Of a stretch of DNA of 5,432 bases, positions 1 to 5,432 are shown one piece after another. The translations under genes were made by a program, and so were the position numbers. The DNA lies in assembly GCA_946887345.1 (NCBI GenBank), contig CAMPKR010000185.1:1-5432 (forward strand), read 5' to 3'. Positions within the stretch are counted from its first letter, which is position 1; the number at the start of each line of letters is the position of its first letter. The notes beneath the pieces were generated by a model that worked only from the letters and a program-made list of their open reading frames with translations, did no database searches and had not been told where the DNA came from. Origin of the DNA: an uncultured Bacteroidota bacterium (GTDB taxonomy: Bacteria; Bacteroidota; Bacteroidia; Chitinophagales; Chitinophagaceae).

Positions 1-54
1 ACCTTCTTCTACCAGGTATTTATGCTCGTATATTGCGCAGAAAGGGACAACAAG

Positions 55-1266
55 CTAGATATTGCTTGATTTCGCCAGCACTCTTTCATACAGGGCTATG
101 TTTCTGCCGGCTACCTTACTTATTTCAAACTCCTCGTCCACTCTCTTCCTGCCTGCAACTTCTAGTTTCTTTCTCAGTTCCACATCACGAAGCAGCAAGA
201 GTATTTGCTCTGCCAGTTCCTCCACTTTATCAGGATCAACAGTCAGCCCGTCAACCCCATGCCTTACTACTTCCGGTCCGGAGGTATATGTACTGAAGAT
301 CGTTGCTGTACCACTGGCCATGGCCTCGGCAGCTGCAAGCCCAAAGGTCTCGGCATAAGATGGGAAAACTGCAACGTCAGATGTGGCAAGATCGTGAAAC
401 AATACTTCAGAAGGCACATGTCCTTTAAAGCTCACTGTGGCTTTTGCTTTCCTGCTTAGTAATACTTCCGCTTTTTCCCTGTGGCCTTTACCCAGCACCA
501 GCAGCCTTGCTCCAGGCATTTGTTCTGTCACGATATTCCACGCCTTCATAAGCTGGTAAATACCTTTCTTCTCCACCAGCGAACCTGTAAATATGACTTG
601 CCCCGGCACCTTCTCCGTTTTAGCCTGGGCCTTTATTTCTATTCCGTTATACACCACTTCTATCGGCTCGTACATGCCGAAATAGTTACTCGTTTTTTCG
701 GCCGTGTATTTGCTCACGCTGCTGATCGCATCAGCAGTAGCCAATACTTCCCGCTCCATTTCATACAGAACCTGTGGTGGTTCTATATTTCTTTCTTTCA
801 GAAAGTAGCTGATGGTTCCGTGTAGTTTTACTACCGTGGGTCTGCTTAGTTGCGGACAATGTGTAACCTTACTGCAATATTGCATGTACTCATTAAAGTC
901 AGGCCGCTCCACTATATCAATGCTATGCCTGCTTATAAGCTCCTCAAGAAATGTCTCGTATCTGCGAAGGCTTCTCTCAAGGTCCCATTGAAAGATCCCT
1001 GTCATCTTCAGCAAGCGGTAACTTGCTCGCACACGCATCGCATCTTTCTGCTCAAACCACATGGAGCCTAATCCCCTTCTAAAGCGATACACTTTTACAC
1101 CTTCATCTTCAAATTCATCTGCTCCGCCATAACCCCAATCGCTAAAACCCGCTACTACTACGTTGTGTCCCTTCTTCACCATCTCGCGCGCCAGCAGCTG
1201 CACGGCAGTACCTATGCCACCATGTCGCCCCGGGGGATATTCATCACATAAATAAAGGATATTCAT
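55..1266 (-). CDS. GT-B family 4 glycosyltransferase
   Basis: This probably transfers a sugar from a nucleotide-sugar donor to a lipid-linked or growing polysaccharide at the cytoplasmic face of the membrane. The 403-residue length is typical of complete GT4 enzymes. The N-terminal Rossmann half (about residues 1-200) opens with a beta strand and a glycine-rich acceptor-side loop, GGIG at 16-19. It also contains KLHG at 147-150 and the S-x-Y-x-A segment near 184-189. After VVYNGIE (204-210), the donor-binding half starts at about 222 with IFTGSLVEKKG. It carries FPSYAETFG and the EX7E signature (E306 and E314), followed by the usual G-x-x-x-x-SGPEVV loop at about 319-334. No signal peptide or membrane span is evident. 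The ATG overlaps the flippase stop as ATGA, and no strong Shine-Dalgarno precedes it, so translation is probably coupled to the upstream gene. The family is confident. The sugar and linkage cannot be read from sequence. Confidence 0.93.
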   Translation of the reverse strand: MNILYLCDEYPPGRHGGIGTAVQLLAREMVKKGHNVVVAGFSDWGYGGADEFEDEGVKVYRFRRGLGSMWFEQKDAMRVRASYRLLKMTGIFQWDLERSLRRYETFLEELISRHSIDIVERPDFNEYMQYCSKVTHCPQLSRPTVVKLHGTISYFLKERNIEPPQVLYEMEREVLATADAISSVSKYTAEKTSNYFGMYEPIEVVYNGIEIKAQAKTEKVPGQVIFTGSLVEKKGIYQLMKAWNIVTEQMPGARLLVLGKGHREKAEVLLSRKAKATVSFKGHVPSEVLFHDLATSDVAVFPSYAETFGLAAAEAMASGTATIFSTYTSGPEVVRHGVDGLTVDPDKVEELAEQILLLLRDVELRKKLEVAGRKRVDEEFEISKVAGRNIALYERVLAKSSNI

Positions 1267-2684
1267 CGTTGCAGGTATGATCTCAGGATGTTCAATTGTT
1301 CTTTGCCAAGCTGCTTCAAAACTATTATCAGTCCGGAAAAAATACTGACAGCTATCACTATCTGCAGGAAGATGTTTTGCGTCAGCAGCACGGCAGCAAA
1401 ATATGCTCCCGCTGTTATAACTATCACTATCACCAGCGGGGATAGGTCACATCTCATTACTTTCCTTCTCACAAAATAGCTATACACAATGGCCTGCACC
1501 AGCGTAGCCGCCACATAGGCAGCTGCTCCACCTACTCCTCCAAGGAAAGGGATCAGCGCCAGGTTAAAAACTATATTCAGTACGGCGGTACTGACTGTTG
1601 CAATAGTTATATAGCGATACTTCTTTGCCGAAAACACCAGCGTCCAGAATAGGTTAATTGCAAAGTGCAGCGGAAGGCACAGCGAAAGCAGCATAAAAAT
1701 CAATTGGTTCGACTCGCCATACTTGTCAGCTGTAAAGCTGCCCACTATTGGCACCCATAGCAGGTTAAGAACAAGAATAATAAACGCCGCAAACACTATT
1801 TCTATCTTCAGGAACTGCTGTATCTCGTGGCGCTTCTCATAGCTGATATGCGAGCCCGTAGATAGCATCCGCGCAAACCGTGGCAGTATCACCGGGCCGA
1901 TGATCATAATAGGCAGGCGCATCATTTCATATGCGCGATAGGCAAAACTATAATCTGCTAGGGCCATTTGCGCACTGATCAGCCCCAGCAATATCCAGTC
2001 CATCCTTGATAGACTGCTATCAAAAAGCACCGCCATATACTGAGCCGACGATTCCTTTATAAGTTTCTTGTAAGCACTGAATTTGAAAGAAAAACTGAGA
2101 TCAAACTTTGCTCTTACATAGAAGAAAAGAACCGCCAGCTCCACGAAAGAGGTTATGATCAGCAGGTATACTACTGCGTCCAGGTCCAGTTTATAGAGCG
2201 GGGCAAGGTAGAGGACGACGCCTATCTTTATCAGGTTACTCACAAAACTTACCAGCCCATAGGTCGCAAATTTTTCCTTTGCATTCAGGTATTGCCTGAA
2301 GGGCGTGGCCATAAAAATGAAGCACTGCATGGCAAACACCCATGGAAGCATTCTTAAGGTCATACGGTCGCTGCCTATTATAAGCAGCACTCCGGTCATC
2401 ACTATAAAAGAAACGATAGACCCGATGGCTGTATGAAGAAAATAGGCGGATGCTGCCCAGTCCGAGGTATTGTTCAGTGCCACGCGTCGCACTACTACCT
2501 GCTCAAGCCCGAAACCCAGTAAAGTGGTGATAAAAACCGATATCGCTGTCGACCAGTTAAGTACCCCGAATTCTTGCTTGGAAAGAAAAACAGATAAAAG
2601 ATAAAAAAATGCACCGCCCAATATCTGCATCGAAATGGCCTGGAAACCTGATGTGAAAAAATTTTTGATCGGCCTGTTGTTCAT
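1263..2684 (-). CDS. Wzx-like polysaccharide flippase (MOP superfamily)
   Basis: This is an integral inner-membrane protein of the polysaccharide transport / MATE-MVF (MOP) superfamily. Members move undecaprenyl-diphosphate-linked oligosaccharides from the cytoplasmic to the periplasmic face. The 473 residues contain about 12-14 hydrophobic segments, including about 12-33, 45-60, 82-104, 112-127, 147-161, 168-190, 292-314, 327-350, 358-380, 384-402, 416-434 and 437-457. Family-typical features are the N-terminal FGxLN-8x-TTLLGFGLEQVVVRR region at 39-67, with a charged cluster after helix 2, and the NLALIPFLGGVGGAAAYVAATL segment at 374-395 (N-x-x-LIP-x-x-G-x-x-GAA). The start at 2684 is preceded by a purine-rich GGGATAAA rather than a full Shine-Dalgarno. 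It is the first gene of its visible unit and overlaps the glycosyltransferase start by 4 bases. Family assignment rests on topology and motifs, since sequence conservation in Wzx proteins is low. Wzx is more likely than a drug exporter because of the neighbouring sugar enzymes. Confidence 0.88.
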   Translation of the reverse strand: MNNRPIKNFFTSGFQAISMQILGGAFFYLLSVFLSKQEFGVLNWSTAISVFITTLLGFGLEQVVVRRVALNNTSDWAASAYFLHTAIGSIVSFIVMTGVLLIIGSDRMTLRMLPWVFAMQCFIFMATPFRQYLNAKEKFATYGLVSFVSNLIKIGVVLYLAPLYKLDLDAVVYLLIITSFVELAVLFFYVRAKFDLSFSFKFSAYKKLIKESSAQYMAVLFDSSLSRMDWILLGLISAQMALADYSFAYRAYEMMRLPIMIIGPVILPRFARMLSTGSHISYEKRHEIQQFLKIEIVFAAFIILVLNLLWVPIVGSFTADKYGESNQLIFMLLSLCLPLHFAINLFWTLVFSAKKYRYITIATVSTAVLNIVFNLALIPFLGGVGGAAAYVAATLVQAIVYSYFVRRKVMRCDLSPLVIVIVITAGAYFAAVLLTQNIFLQIVIAVSIFSGLIIVLKQLGKEQLNILRSYLQR

Positions 2685-2703
2685 TTTATCCCTGCAGAGT
2701 GGA

Positions 2704-2711
2704 CAAAACTA
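2704..2711 (-). promoter_or_regulatory. candidate -7 promoter element for flippase operon
   Basis: On the minus strand this reads TAGTTTTG, an exact match to the Bacteroidota sigma-ABfr -7 consensus TAnnTTTG. It would start transcription about 12-15 bases upstream of the flippase ATG, giving a very short leader. No clear -33 TTTG lies at the expected distance upstream, so the call rests on one element plus position. Confidence 0.4.
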
Positions 2712-2791
2712 TCTATAAATGCCCGATTATTATTTGCCTGCCATAAAATTGAACGATGGGGGAATTTGGCTTAATTTTTGATCATTACGAA

Positions 2792-2823
2792 GGGTATTTT
2801 AGTAAAAGGGTATGAAAATACCC
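2792..2823. repeat. 9-bp inverted repeat with alternative inner hairpin
   Basis: GGGTATTTT at 2792-2800 is perfectly complementary to AAAATACCC at 2815-2823 across a 14-base spacer. Inside the spacer a second AGGGTAT (2807-2813), a direct repeat of 2791-2797, can pair with the same ATACCC arm. That forms a 6-bp stem closed by a GAAA loop. It is not followed by a T-run, so it does not look like a terminator. It sits just upstream of a plus-strand -7-like element, which makes an operator or a leader structure equally possible. Confidence 0.6.
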
Positions 2824-2833
2824 GCTAAAGATA

Positions 2834-2841
2834 TATTTTTG
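2834..2841 (+). promoter_or_regulatory. candidate -7 promoter element toward sugar transferase
   Basis: TATTTTTG matches TAnnTTTG exactly on the plus strand. A start about 7 bases downstream would leave a leader of roughly 145 bases before the GTG at 2993. I see no good -33 TTTG at the right spacing. A second, poorer candidate is TTATTTTG at 2927-2934, which would give a leader of about 50 bases. AT-rich DNA makes chance matches likely. Confidence 0.3.
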
Positions 2842-2901
2842 ATTAATATTCCTGGTAAGTCACACAGTACCCCTCTATTTGCAAAAAGATTGTTTAATAT
2901 T
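2839..2901 (+). repeat. pair of 12-base direct repeats (TTGnTTAATATT)
   Basis: TTGATTAATATT at 2839-2850 and TTGTTTAATATT at 2890-2901 differ at one base and are spaced 51 bases start to start, close to five helical turns. They lie between the first plus-strand -7 candidate and the sugar-transferase gene. They could be paired sites for a DNA-binding protein. They are short and AT-rich, so chance is a real alternative. Confidence 0.4.
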
Positions 2902-2992
2902 TCCGCTTTAGCTGGAACTGTGAGATTTATTTTGGAAATTTGCGCACCAATTCACTAGTACATATATCACATTTCGTAGTTGCATAATAGGC

Positions 2993-3742
2993 GTGGACCG
3001 ACCTATTTATATAAATATACCTGTAGAGCGGAAATATAGTCCGTTAAGCCCTGCCGCGCCCCAGTCTGATATCGCTGAGATAAGAGAGATGTTTAGCGAG
3101 ATGAGCCAAAGATATATGGTTTACCAGCCTTCTTCATATTATCAAACTATTAAGCGTACAATGGATATTGCTGTGTCTATGACGTTCATTATCCTGGTAA
3201 TGTCCTGGCTGTTCCCTATTGTAGCACTTCTTATCAAGCTTACATCAAAAGGTCCCGTATTCTTTATCCAGAAAAGAACCGGTCTTAAGGGCGTTGAGTT
3301 CGATTGCTTCAAGTTCCGCACCATGCGTGTAAACGCTGATGCAGACCTGAAACAGGCTACTTACAACGATTCCCGTGTGACGGCTATAGGCAAGTTCCTT
3401 CGCAAAACACACCTCGATGAAACTGCTCAGTTCTTCAATGTGCTCCTGGGCGATATGAGTATCATAGGCCCGCGCCCGCACATGCTTTATCATACACGTT
3501 ACTATTCTCAGCGCATACCTTACTACAACCTGCGCCATGAGGCTCAGCCCGGCATGACAGGTATGGCGCAGATAAAAGGCTACATTGGTGAGATAAGCGC
3601 AGAACGTGAACTGCGCAAAAGGGTTCAGTGGGATGTATACTACCTGAAGAACAGGAGCGTGGGCCTCGATATCAGGATCCTCCTCACCACCTTCGGACAA
3701 GTGCTGGTGAAAGCCTTTCCCTTTCTCGGTAAAAAGGGCTAA
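2993..3742 (+). CDS. WcaJ-like undecaprenyl-phosphate sugar-1-phosphate transferase
   Basis: This is a monotopic phosphoglycosyl transferase of the bacterial sugar transferase family (PF02397). It probably starts repeat-unit synthesis by moving a hexose-1-phosphate from a UDP-sugar to undecaprenyl phosphate at the inner membrane. After about 50 residues of non-conserved N-terminus come KRTMDIA (54-60), one hydrophobic segment at about 59-82 (the re-entrant membrane helix of the family), and GPVFFIQKRTG (87-97). Then follow KFRTM (107-111), the catalytic Asp-Glu pair in HLDE (D142, E143), GDMSIIGPRPH (153-163), PGMTGMAQIKGYIGE (186-200) and a C-terminal DVYYLKNRSVGLDI. The GPRPH-x4-H and G-x-x-GE pattern resembles E. 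coli WcaJ, suggesting glucose-1-phosphate, but substrate is not proven. The four-helix N-terminal domain of full-length WcaJ/WbaP enzymes is absent. GTG at 2993 is the chosen start. ATG codons at residues 33, 37 and 42 are alternatives that would keep the whole catalytic domain. The gene is divergent from the flippase. Confidence 0.93.
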   Translation: MDRPIYINIPVERKYSPLSPAAPQSDIAEIREMFSEMSQRYMVYQPSSYYQTIKRTMDIAVSMTFIILVMSWLFPIVALLIKLTSKGPVFFIQKRTGLKGVEFDCFKFRTMRVNADADLKQATYNDSRVTAIGKFLRKTHLDETAQFFNVLLGDMSIIGPRPHMLYHTRYYSQRIPYYNLRHEAQPGMTGMAQIKGYIGEISAERELRKRVQWDVYYLKNRSVGLDIRILLTTFGQVLVKAFPFLGKKG

Positions 3743-3758
3743 TCGCATACAAAACTTT

Positions 3759-3786
3759 TTTGTTTAGGTTTTTCGTGGTATTTTTT
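3759..3786 (+). promoter_or_regulatory. candidate promoter for universal stress protein
   Basis: The 64-base gap before the stress-protein gene holds TTTG at 3759-3762 and, 16 bases later, TATTTTTT at 3779-3786. The second is one base short of the Bacteroidota -7 consensus TAnnTTTG. A start near 3793 would leave a leader of about 14 bases. This suggests the stress gene can be transcribed independently of the sugar transferase, though read-through is also possible because no terminator is visible between them. Confidence 0.35.
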
Positions 3787-3806
3787 ACCTGGAAAAAACA
3801 CACGTT

Positions 3807-4634
3807 ATGCCTGTAATTATCACTGCTACTGACTTTTCGGAAATAGGTGACAATGCCGTAAGATATGCTTGCAACATGGCCGCCGACAACGGCGCTTCGG
3901 TTATAGTAGTGCACTCGTTCATCGTTCCCATCGCTTTCAGCGATACGCCAATGCCGGTAATGCCCATAGACGACAGCAAGCAAATTGCCGAAGATCGCAT
4001 GAAAAAAGAGCTCAATGAACTGAAGGCTGCCTTTCCTAAACTGGATGTTGTAGGAAAAATAATGTATGGTGATATCGTCGACTGTCTACAGGAGTACATT
4101 GAGGATGAAGTAAAGCCCTGGCTGATAGTATTGGGTAACAGCGGCACCGGAGAAGAGTCAACCCTGTGGCTGGGAAGCACTGCACTCAGCGCTTTGAAAA
4201 ATCTTCCGTACCCCGTTATAGCTATTCCCGCAGGCACCACCTATAATGGCGTAAAAAAGATCTGCTTCGCCTGCGACTACAAACACGTTACAGGCCATCT
4301 CCCCACAAAGCATCTGCTGGATATAGTAGAACATACCAAAGCCGAACTACACGTGCTCAACGTTGACCACGACAACAAAGGCGTCGATCCCGAAACACCT
4401 TTGGAGACGGAAGAGTTGCATCAATACCTCGCTCCTGCTAAGCCCCAGTTCCATTACGTGGATAATGAGCATACCGACGAAGCTATCAATTCCTTTGTAG
4501 AATCAAATCATATGGACTGGCTGGTAGTAATACCACACAAGCACTCTTTCTTCGAAGGATTATTCCATAAAAGCCATGTAAAGGCAATGGTAAGAATGAG
4601 CAAGGTGCCTATCGTAGCCCTGCACGAAGCTTAA
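3807..4634 (+). CDS. tandem-domain universal stress protein (UspA family)
   Basis: This is a cytoplasmic protein with two fused Usp domains, 275 residues in all, the usual length for double-Usp proteins. Members bind ATP or other nucleotides and support survival under starvation or stress; the exact role is unknown for most. Domain 1 (about 1-142) starts PVIITATDFSE with the nucleotide-contacting D9. It has the YGD turn at 87-89 and the full ATP-binding motif G-x2-G-x9-G-S (G110, G113, G123, S124), ending PVIAIPAG. Domain 2 (about 149-275) starts KKICFACDY and ends PIVALHEA. In it the glycine motif is replaced by PHKHSFFEGLFHKSH, so it probably does not bind ATP the same way. That pattern is familiar from Bacteroidota double-Usp proteins. 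The ATG is 64 bases after the sugar-transferase stop, without a strong Shine-Dalgarno. Its TAA overlaps the stop of the converging gene. No membrane segment is present. A functional link to the polysaccharide genes is not shown. Confidence 0.93.
   Translation: MPVIITATDFSEIGDNAVRYACNMAADNGASVIVVHSFIVPIAFSDTPMPVMPIDDSKQIAEDRMKKELNELKAAFPKLDVVGKIMYGDIVDCLQEYIEDEVKPWLIVLGNSGTGEESTLWLGSTALSALKNLPYPVIAIPAGTTYNGVKKICFACDYKHVTGHLPTKHLLDIVEHTKAELHVLNVDHDNKGVDPETPLETEELHQYLAPAKPQFHYVDNEHTDEAINSFVESNHMDWLVVIPHKHSFFEGLFHKSHVKAMVRMSKVPIVALHEA
4631..4634. other. convergent overlapping stop codons (TTAA)
   Basis: The palindrome TTAA provides the TAA stop of the plus-strand stress protein (4632-4634) and the TAA stop of the minus-strand gene (4631-4633). 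The two genes are tail to tail with no spacer, so any transcription terminator for either must lie inside the other's coding sequence. Confidence 0.9.
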
Positions 4635-5011
4635 TCGCGATTGGGGTGTTCCTTATCTGCCTTATGCTTCTGCATGCGGATGAAACGCATGGCTAGCCTG
4701 ATGCCCAGGTCAATGCCCTTCCATTTCAGGTAGCCGCCTATTACTTCAGTGGCCACTTTTTTCAGCACGCCTTTTTCTGTCTTGCGCAGCACCAGCCTGA
4801 ACAACGGCATGGCGAGGCTCATCATAGCGTTAAGGCTGCCCTTCGAGGTAAAAAAATCATTGGCTATATCGGCCATCGAAGTCAGGGGGTTGTCGTCTGC
4901 TGCATCATCCACTACCGATTGTTTCTCGGCTTCTATATGGGCTTTCTTAAGGCGTTTTTTCTCACGCCTTAGTTCCGCTACACTATTCAGCTGTTTATGA
5001 TATAGTTCCAT
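4631..5011 (-). CDS. small basic helical protein of unknown function
   Basis: I do not recognise a named family for this 126-residue protein. The N-terminus (about 1-30) is a highly charged helix rich in Arg, Lys and Glu (AELRREKKRLKKAHIEAEK) that may form a coiled coil. An acidic linker, VVDDAADDN, follows at 33-41. The rest is amphipathic to moderately hydrophobic, with SLNAMMSLAMPLFRLVL at 59-75 and GGYLKWKGIDLGIRLAMRFI at 92-111, and a basic tail. The hydrophobic stretches are interrupted by charges, so peripheral membrane association is more likely than a classic transmembrane protein. It begins 15 bases after the stop of the holin-like gene, so they are probably co-transcribed. The order small membrane protein then Arg/Lys-rich coil protein recalls E. 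coli yqjE-yqjK, but I claim only similar layout. The stop codon lies within the TTAA shared with the stress protein's stop. Confidence 0.75.
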   Translation of the reverse strand: MELYHKQLNSVAELRREKKRLKKAHIEAEKQSVVDDAADDNPLTSMADIANDFFTSKGSLNAMMSLAMPLFRLVLRKTEKGVLKKVATEVIGGYLKWKGIDLGIRLAMRFIRMQKHKADKEHPNRD

Positions 5012-5026
5012 ATCGGGCAGATAAAT

Positions 5027-5392
5027 TTATTTGTCCTCTTTATCCTCCTCCTCGTCCTCATCCTGCTGTGTAGTGAGTATACGAATAAAAATACCCGCAA
5101 ACTTATCCAGTACCTGCTTGCGGAAAGCGAATAGCCCCGCCAGCAGCAGCAGGTATATGCCGGCAGTAATGAAAGCCCCTGCGGGCCTTGAGTCACACAG
5201 CTCCGAAAAAACTTCAGTAAGGCCTACACCCAAAAATATCAGCACGGCAAGCAAAAGGAAAATGGCTATAAAGCCAAAAAACATATAGCCCAGCACGGCG
5301 GAGGTCTTATCTATAAAATTCAATTTTACAGCATCGATCTTGTCTTCGATGTTCCGGGCTAGTTTTTCTTTCAGGTTACCGAATATGCTCAT
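5027..5392 (-). CDS. small two-helix membrane protein, holin superfamily III / YqjE-like
   Basis: This 121-residue protein has an amphipathic charged N-terminus (FGNLKEKLARNIEDKIDAVKLNFIDK, about 4-29) and two hydrophobic helices at about 33-58 and 70-90. It ends in a short amphipathic stretch and a strongly acidic tail (DEDEEEDKEDK, 111-121). The layout and length fit the Actinobacterial Holin-X / putative phage holin III family (PF07332), which includes E. coli YqjE. Despite the name, chromosomal members are generally not phage lysis proteins, and no lysis gene is nearby. The likely location is the inner membrane with both ends in the cytoplasm; function is unknown. The ATG lies 15 bases after the probable end of an upstream gene, and the next gene follows after another 15 bases, so it is in the middle of an operon. 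The family call comes from topology and context, not from a catalytic motif. Confidence 0.75.
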   Translation of the reverse strand: MSIFGNLKEKLARNIEDKIDAVKLNFIDKTSAVLGYMFFGFIAIFLLLAVLIFLGVGLTEVFSELCDSRPAGAFITAGIYLLLLAGLFAFRKQVLDKFAGIFIRILTTQQDEDEEEDKEDK

Positions 5393-5407
5393 GCTCTTGC
5401 CTGGCTA

Positions 5408-5432
5408 TTAGCCGTTGTAGATTTCCTCTTCC
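5408..5432 (-). CDS. C-terminal end of an unseen upstream gene (partial)
   Basis: On the minus strand the last bases of the window read as EEEIYNG followed by TAA at 5410-5408. The stop is 15 bases before the holin-like ATG, the same spacing as between the next two genes. This fits the tail of an operon partner running in from the right. In comparable Bacteroidota loci a YtxH or DUF883-like protein often occupies this place, but seven residues cannot identify it. Confidence 0.4.

Larger units (their letters stand above)
2685..2992. other. divergent intergenic control region
   Basis: This stretch of about 308 bases lies between the divergently transcribed flippase and sugar-transferase genes. 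I see no convincing coding sequence in it. It is AT-rich compared with the flanking genes. It contains matches to the Bacteroidota -7 element on both strands, a perfect 9-bp inverted repeat at 2792-2823, a 12-base direct repeat with one mismatch (2839-2850 and 2890-2901), and two of the three local copies of ATTTTTGAT (2774 and 2835; the third, at 2661, is inside the flippase gene). It is the natural place for shared control of both transcription units. This role is inferred from position. Confidence 0.7.

Noticed and set aside
1..54. The minus-strand frame stays open for 18 codons after the glycosyltransferase TAG, reading LVVPFCAIYEHKYLVEEG.
   Set aside because: Eighteen open codons are expected by chance in a large share of cases, there is no start codon in that frame, and the glycosyltransferase already has a normal length and C-terminus. 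Read-through or a recent truncation cannot be supported from this window.
33..1071. Several plus-strand open frames opposite the glycosyltransferase.
   Set aside because: They are Cys/Ser/His-rich with no family features and lie wholly antisense to a well-supported enzyme, so they are shadows.
3715..3765. Possible terminator after the sugar transferase (CCCTTT ... AAAGGG followed later by a T-run).
   Set aside because: The stem is only 6 bp, overlaps the end of the coding sequence, and the T-run is separated by about 20 bases, unlike a factor-independent terminator.
3245..4240. Minus-strand open frames opposite the sugar transferase and stress protein, up to 167 codons.
   Set aside because: Both plus-strand genes have clear catalytic or binding motifs. 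The antisense products have no recognisable domains.
5031..5288. Plus-strand Ser-rich open frame opposite the holin-like gene.
   Set aside because: The serine run is the antisense reading of the acidic Glu/Asp tail codons, so it is not a real protein.
5027..5392. Phage origin suggested by the holin-like protein.
   Set aside because: No endolysin, structural, integrase or other phage gene is nearby. Chromosomal members of this family are common and sit in small envelope operons like this one.

Overview
The window looks like chromosomal DNA from a Bacteroidota bacterium, probably Chitinophagaceae or a close relative. That placement is inference. It rests on moderate-GC genes separated by AT-rich gaps, weak Shine-Dalgarno sequences, several matches to the Bacteroidota -7 promoter element TAnnTTTG, and protein features such as the HKHSFF-type tail of the universal stress protein.

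Left part (55-2684, minus strand): a two-gene unit encodes a Wzx-type polytopic polysaccharide flippase followed by a family 4 (GT-B) glycosyltransferase. They overlap by 4 bases (ATGA), so they are probably translationally coupled. A divergent intergenic region of about 308 bases (2685-2992) follows. It is AT-rich and holds candidate promoter elements, a perfect 9-bp inverted repeat with an alternative inner hairpin, and short direct repeats. On the plus strand at 2993-3742 is a WcaJ-like initiating sugar-phosphate transferase. Together these genes cover initiation on undecaprenyl phosphate, one sugar addition, and export of the lipid-linked unit. The window is therefore likely one edge of an exopolysaccharide, capsule or O-antigen locus that continues to the left. 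No polymerase or chain-length gene is visible.

Right part: a tandem-domain universal stress protein lies on the plus strand (3807-4634). Converging on it is a minus-strand operon (4631-5432 and beyond) encoding, in transcription order, the last residues of an unseen gene, a small two-helix membrane protein of the holin superfamily III / YqjE type, and a small basic/helical protein of unknown function. The stress protein and the last gene of this operon share one TTAA as overlapping stop codons. The operon layout recalls E. coli yqjD-yqjE-yqjK, a set of small stress-related envelope genes.

I see no RNA genes, CRISPR arrays, insertion sequences, phage structural genes or convincing factor-independent terminators. 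I did not find strong evidence for a novel defence or mobile system. The most useful leads are the structured divergent control region and the YqjE-like membrane-protein operon facing the stress gene.
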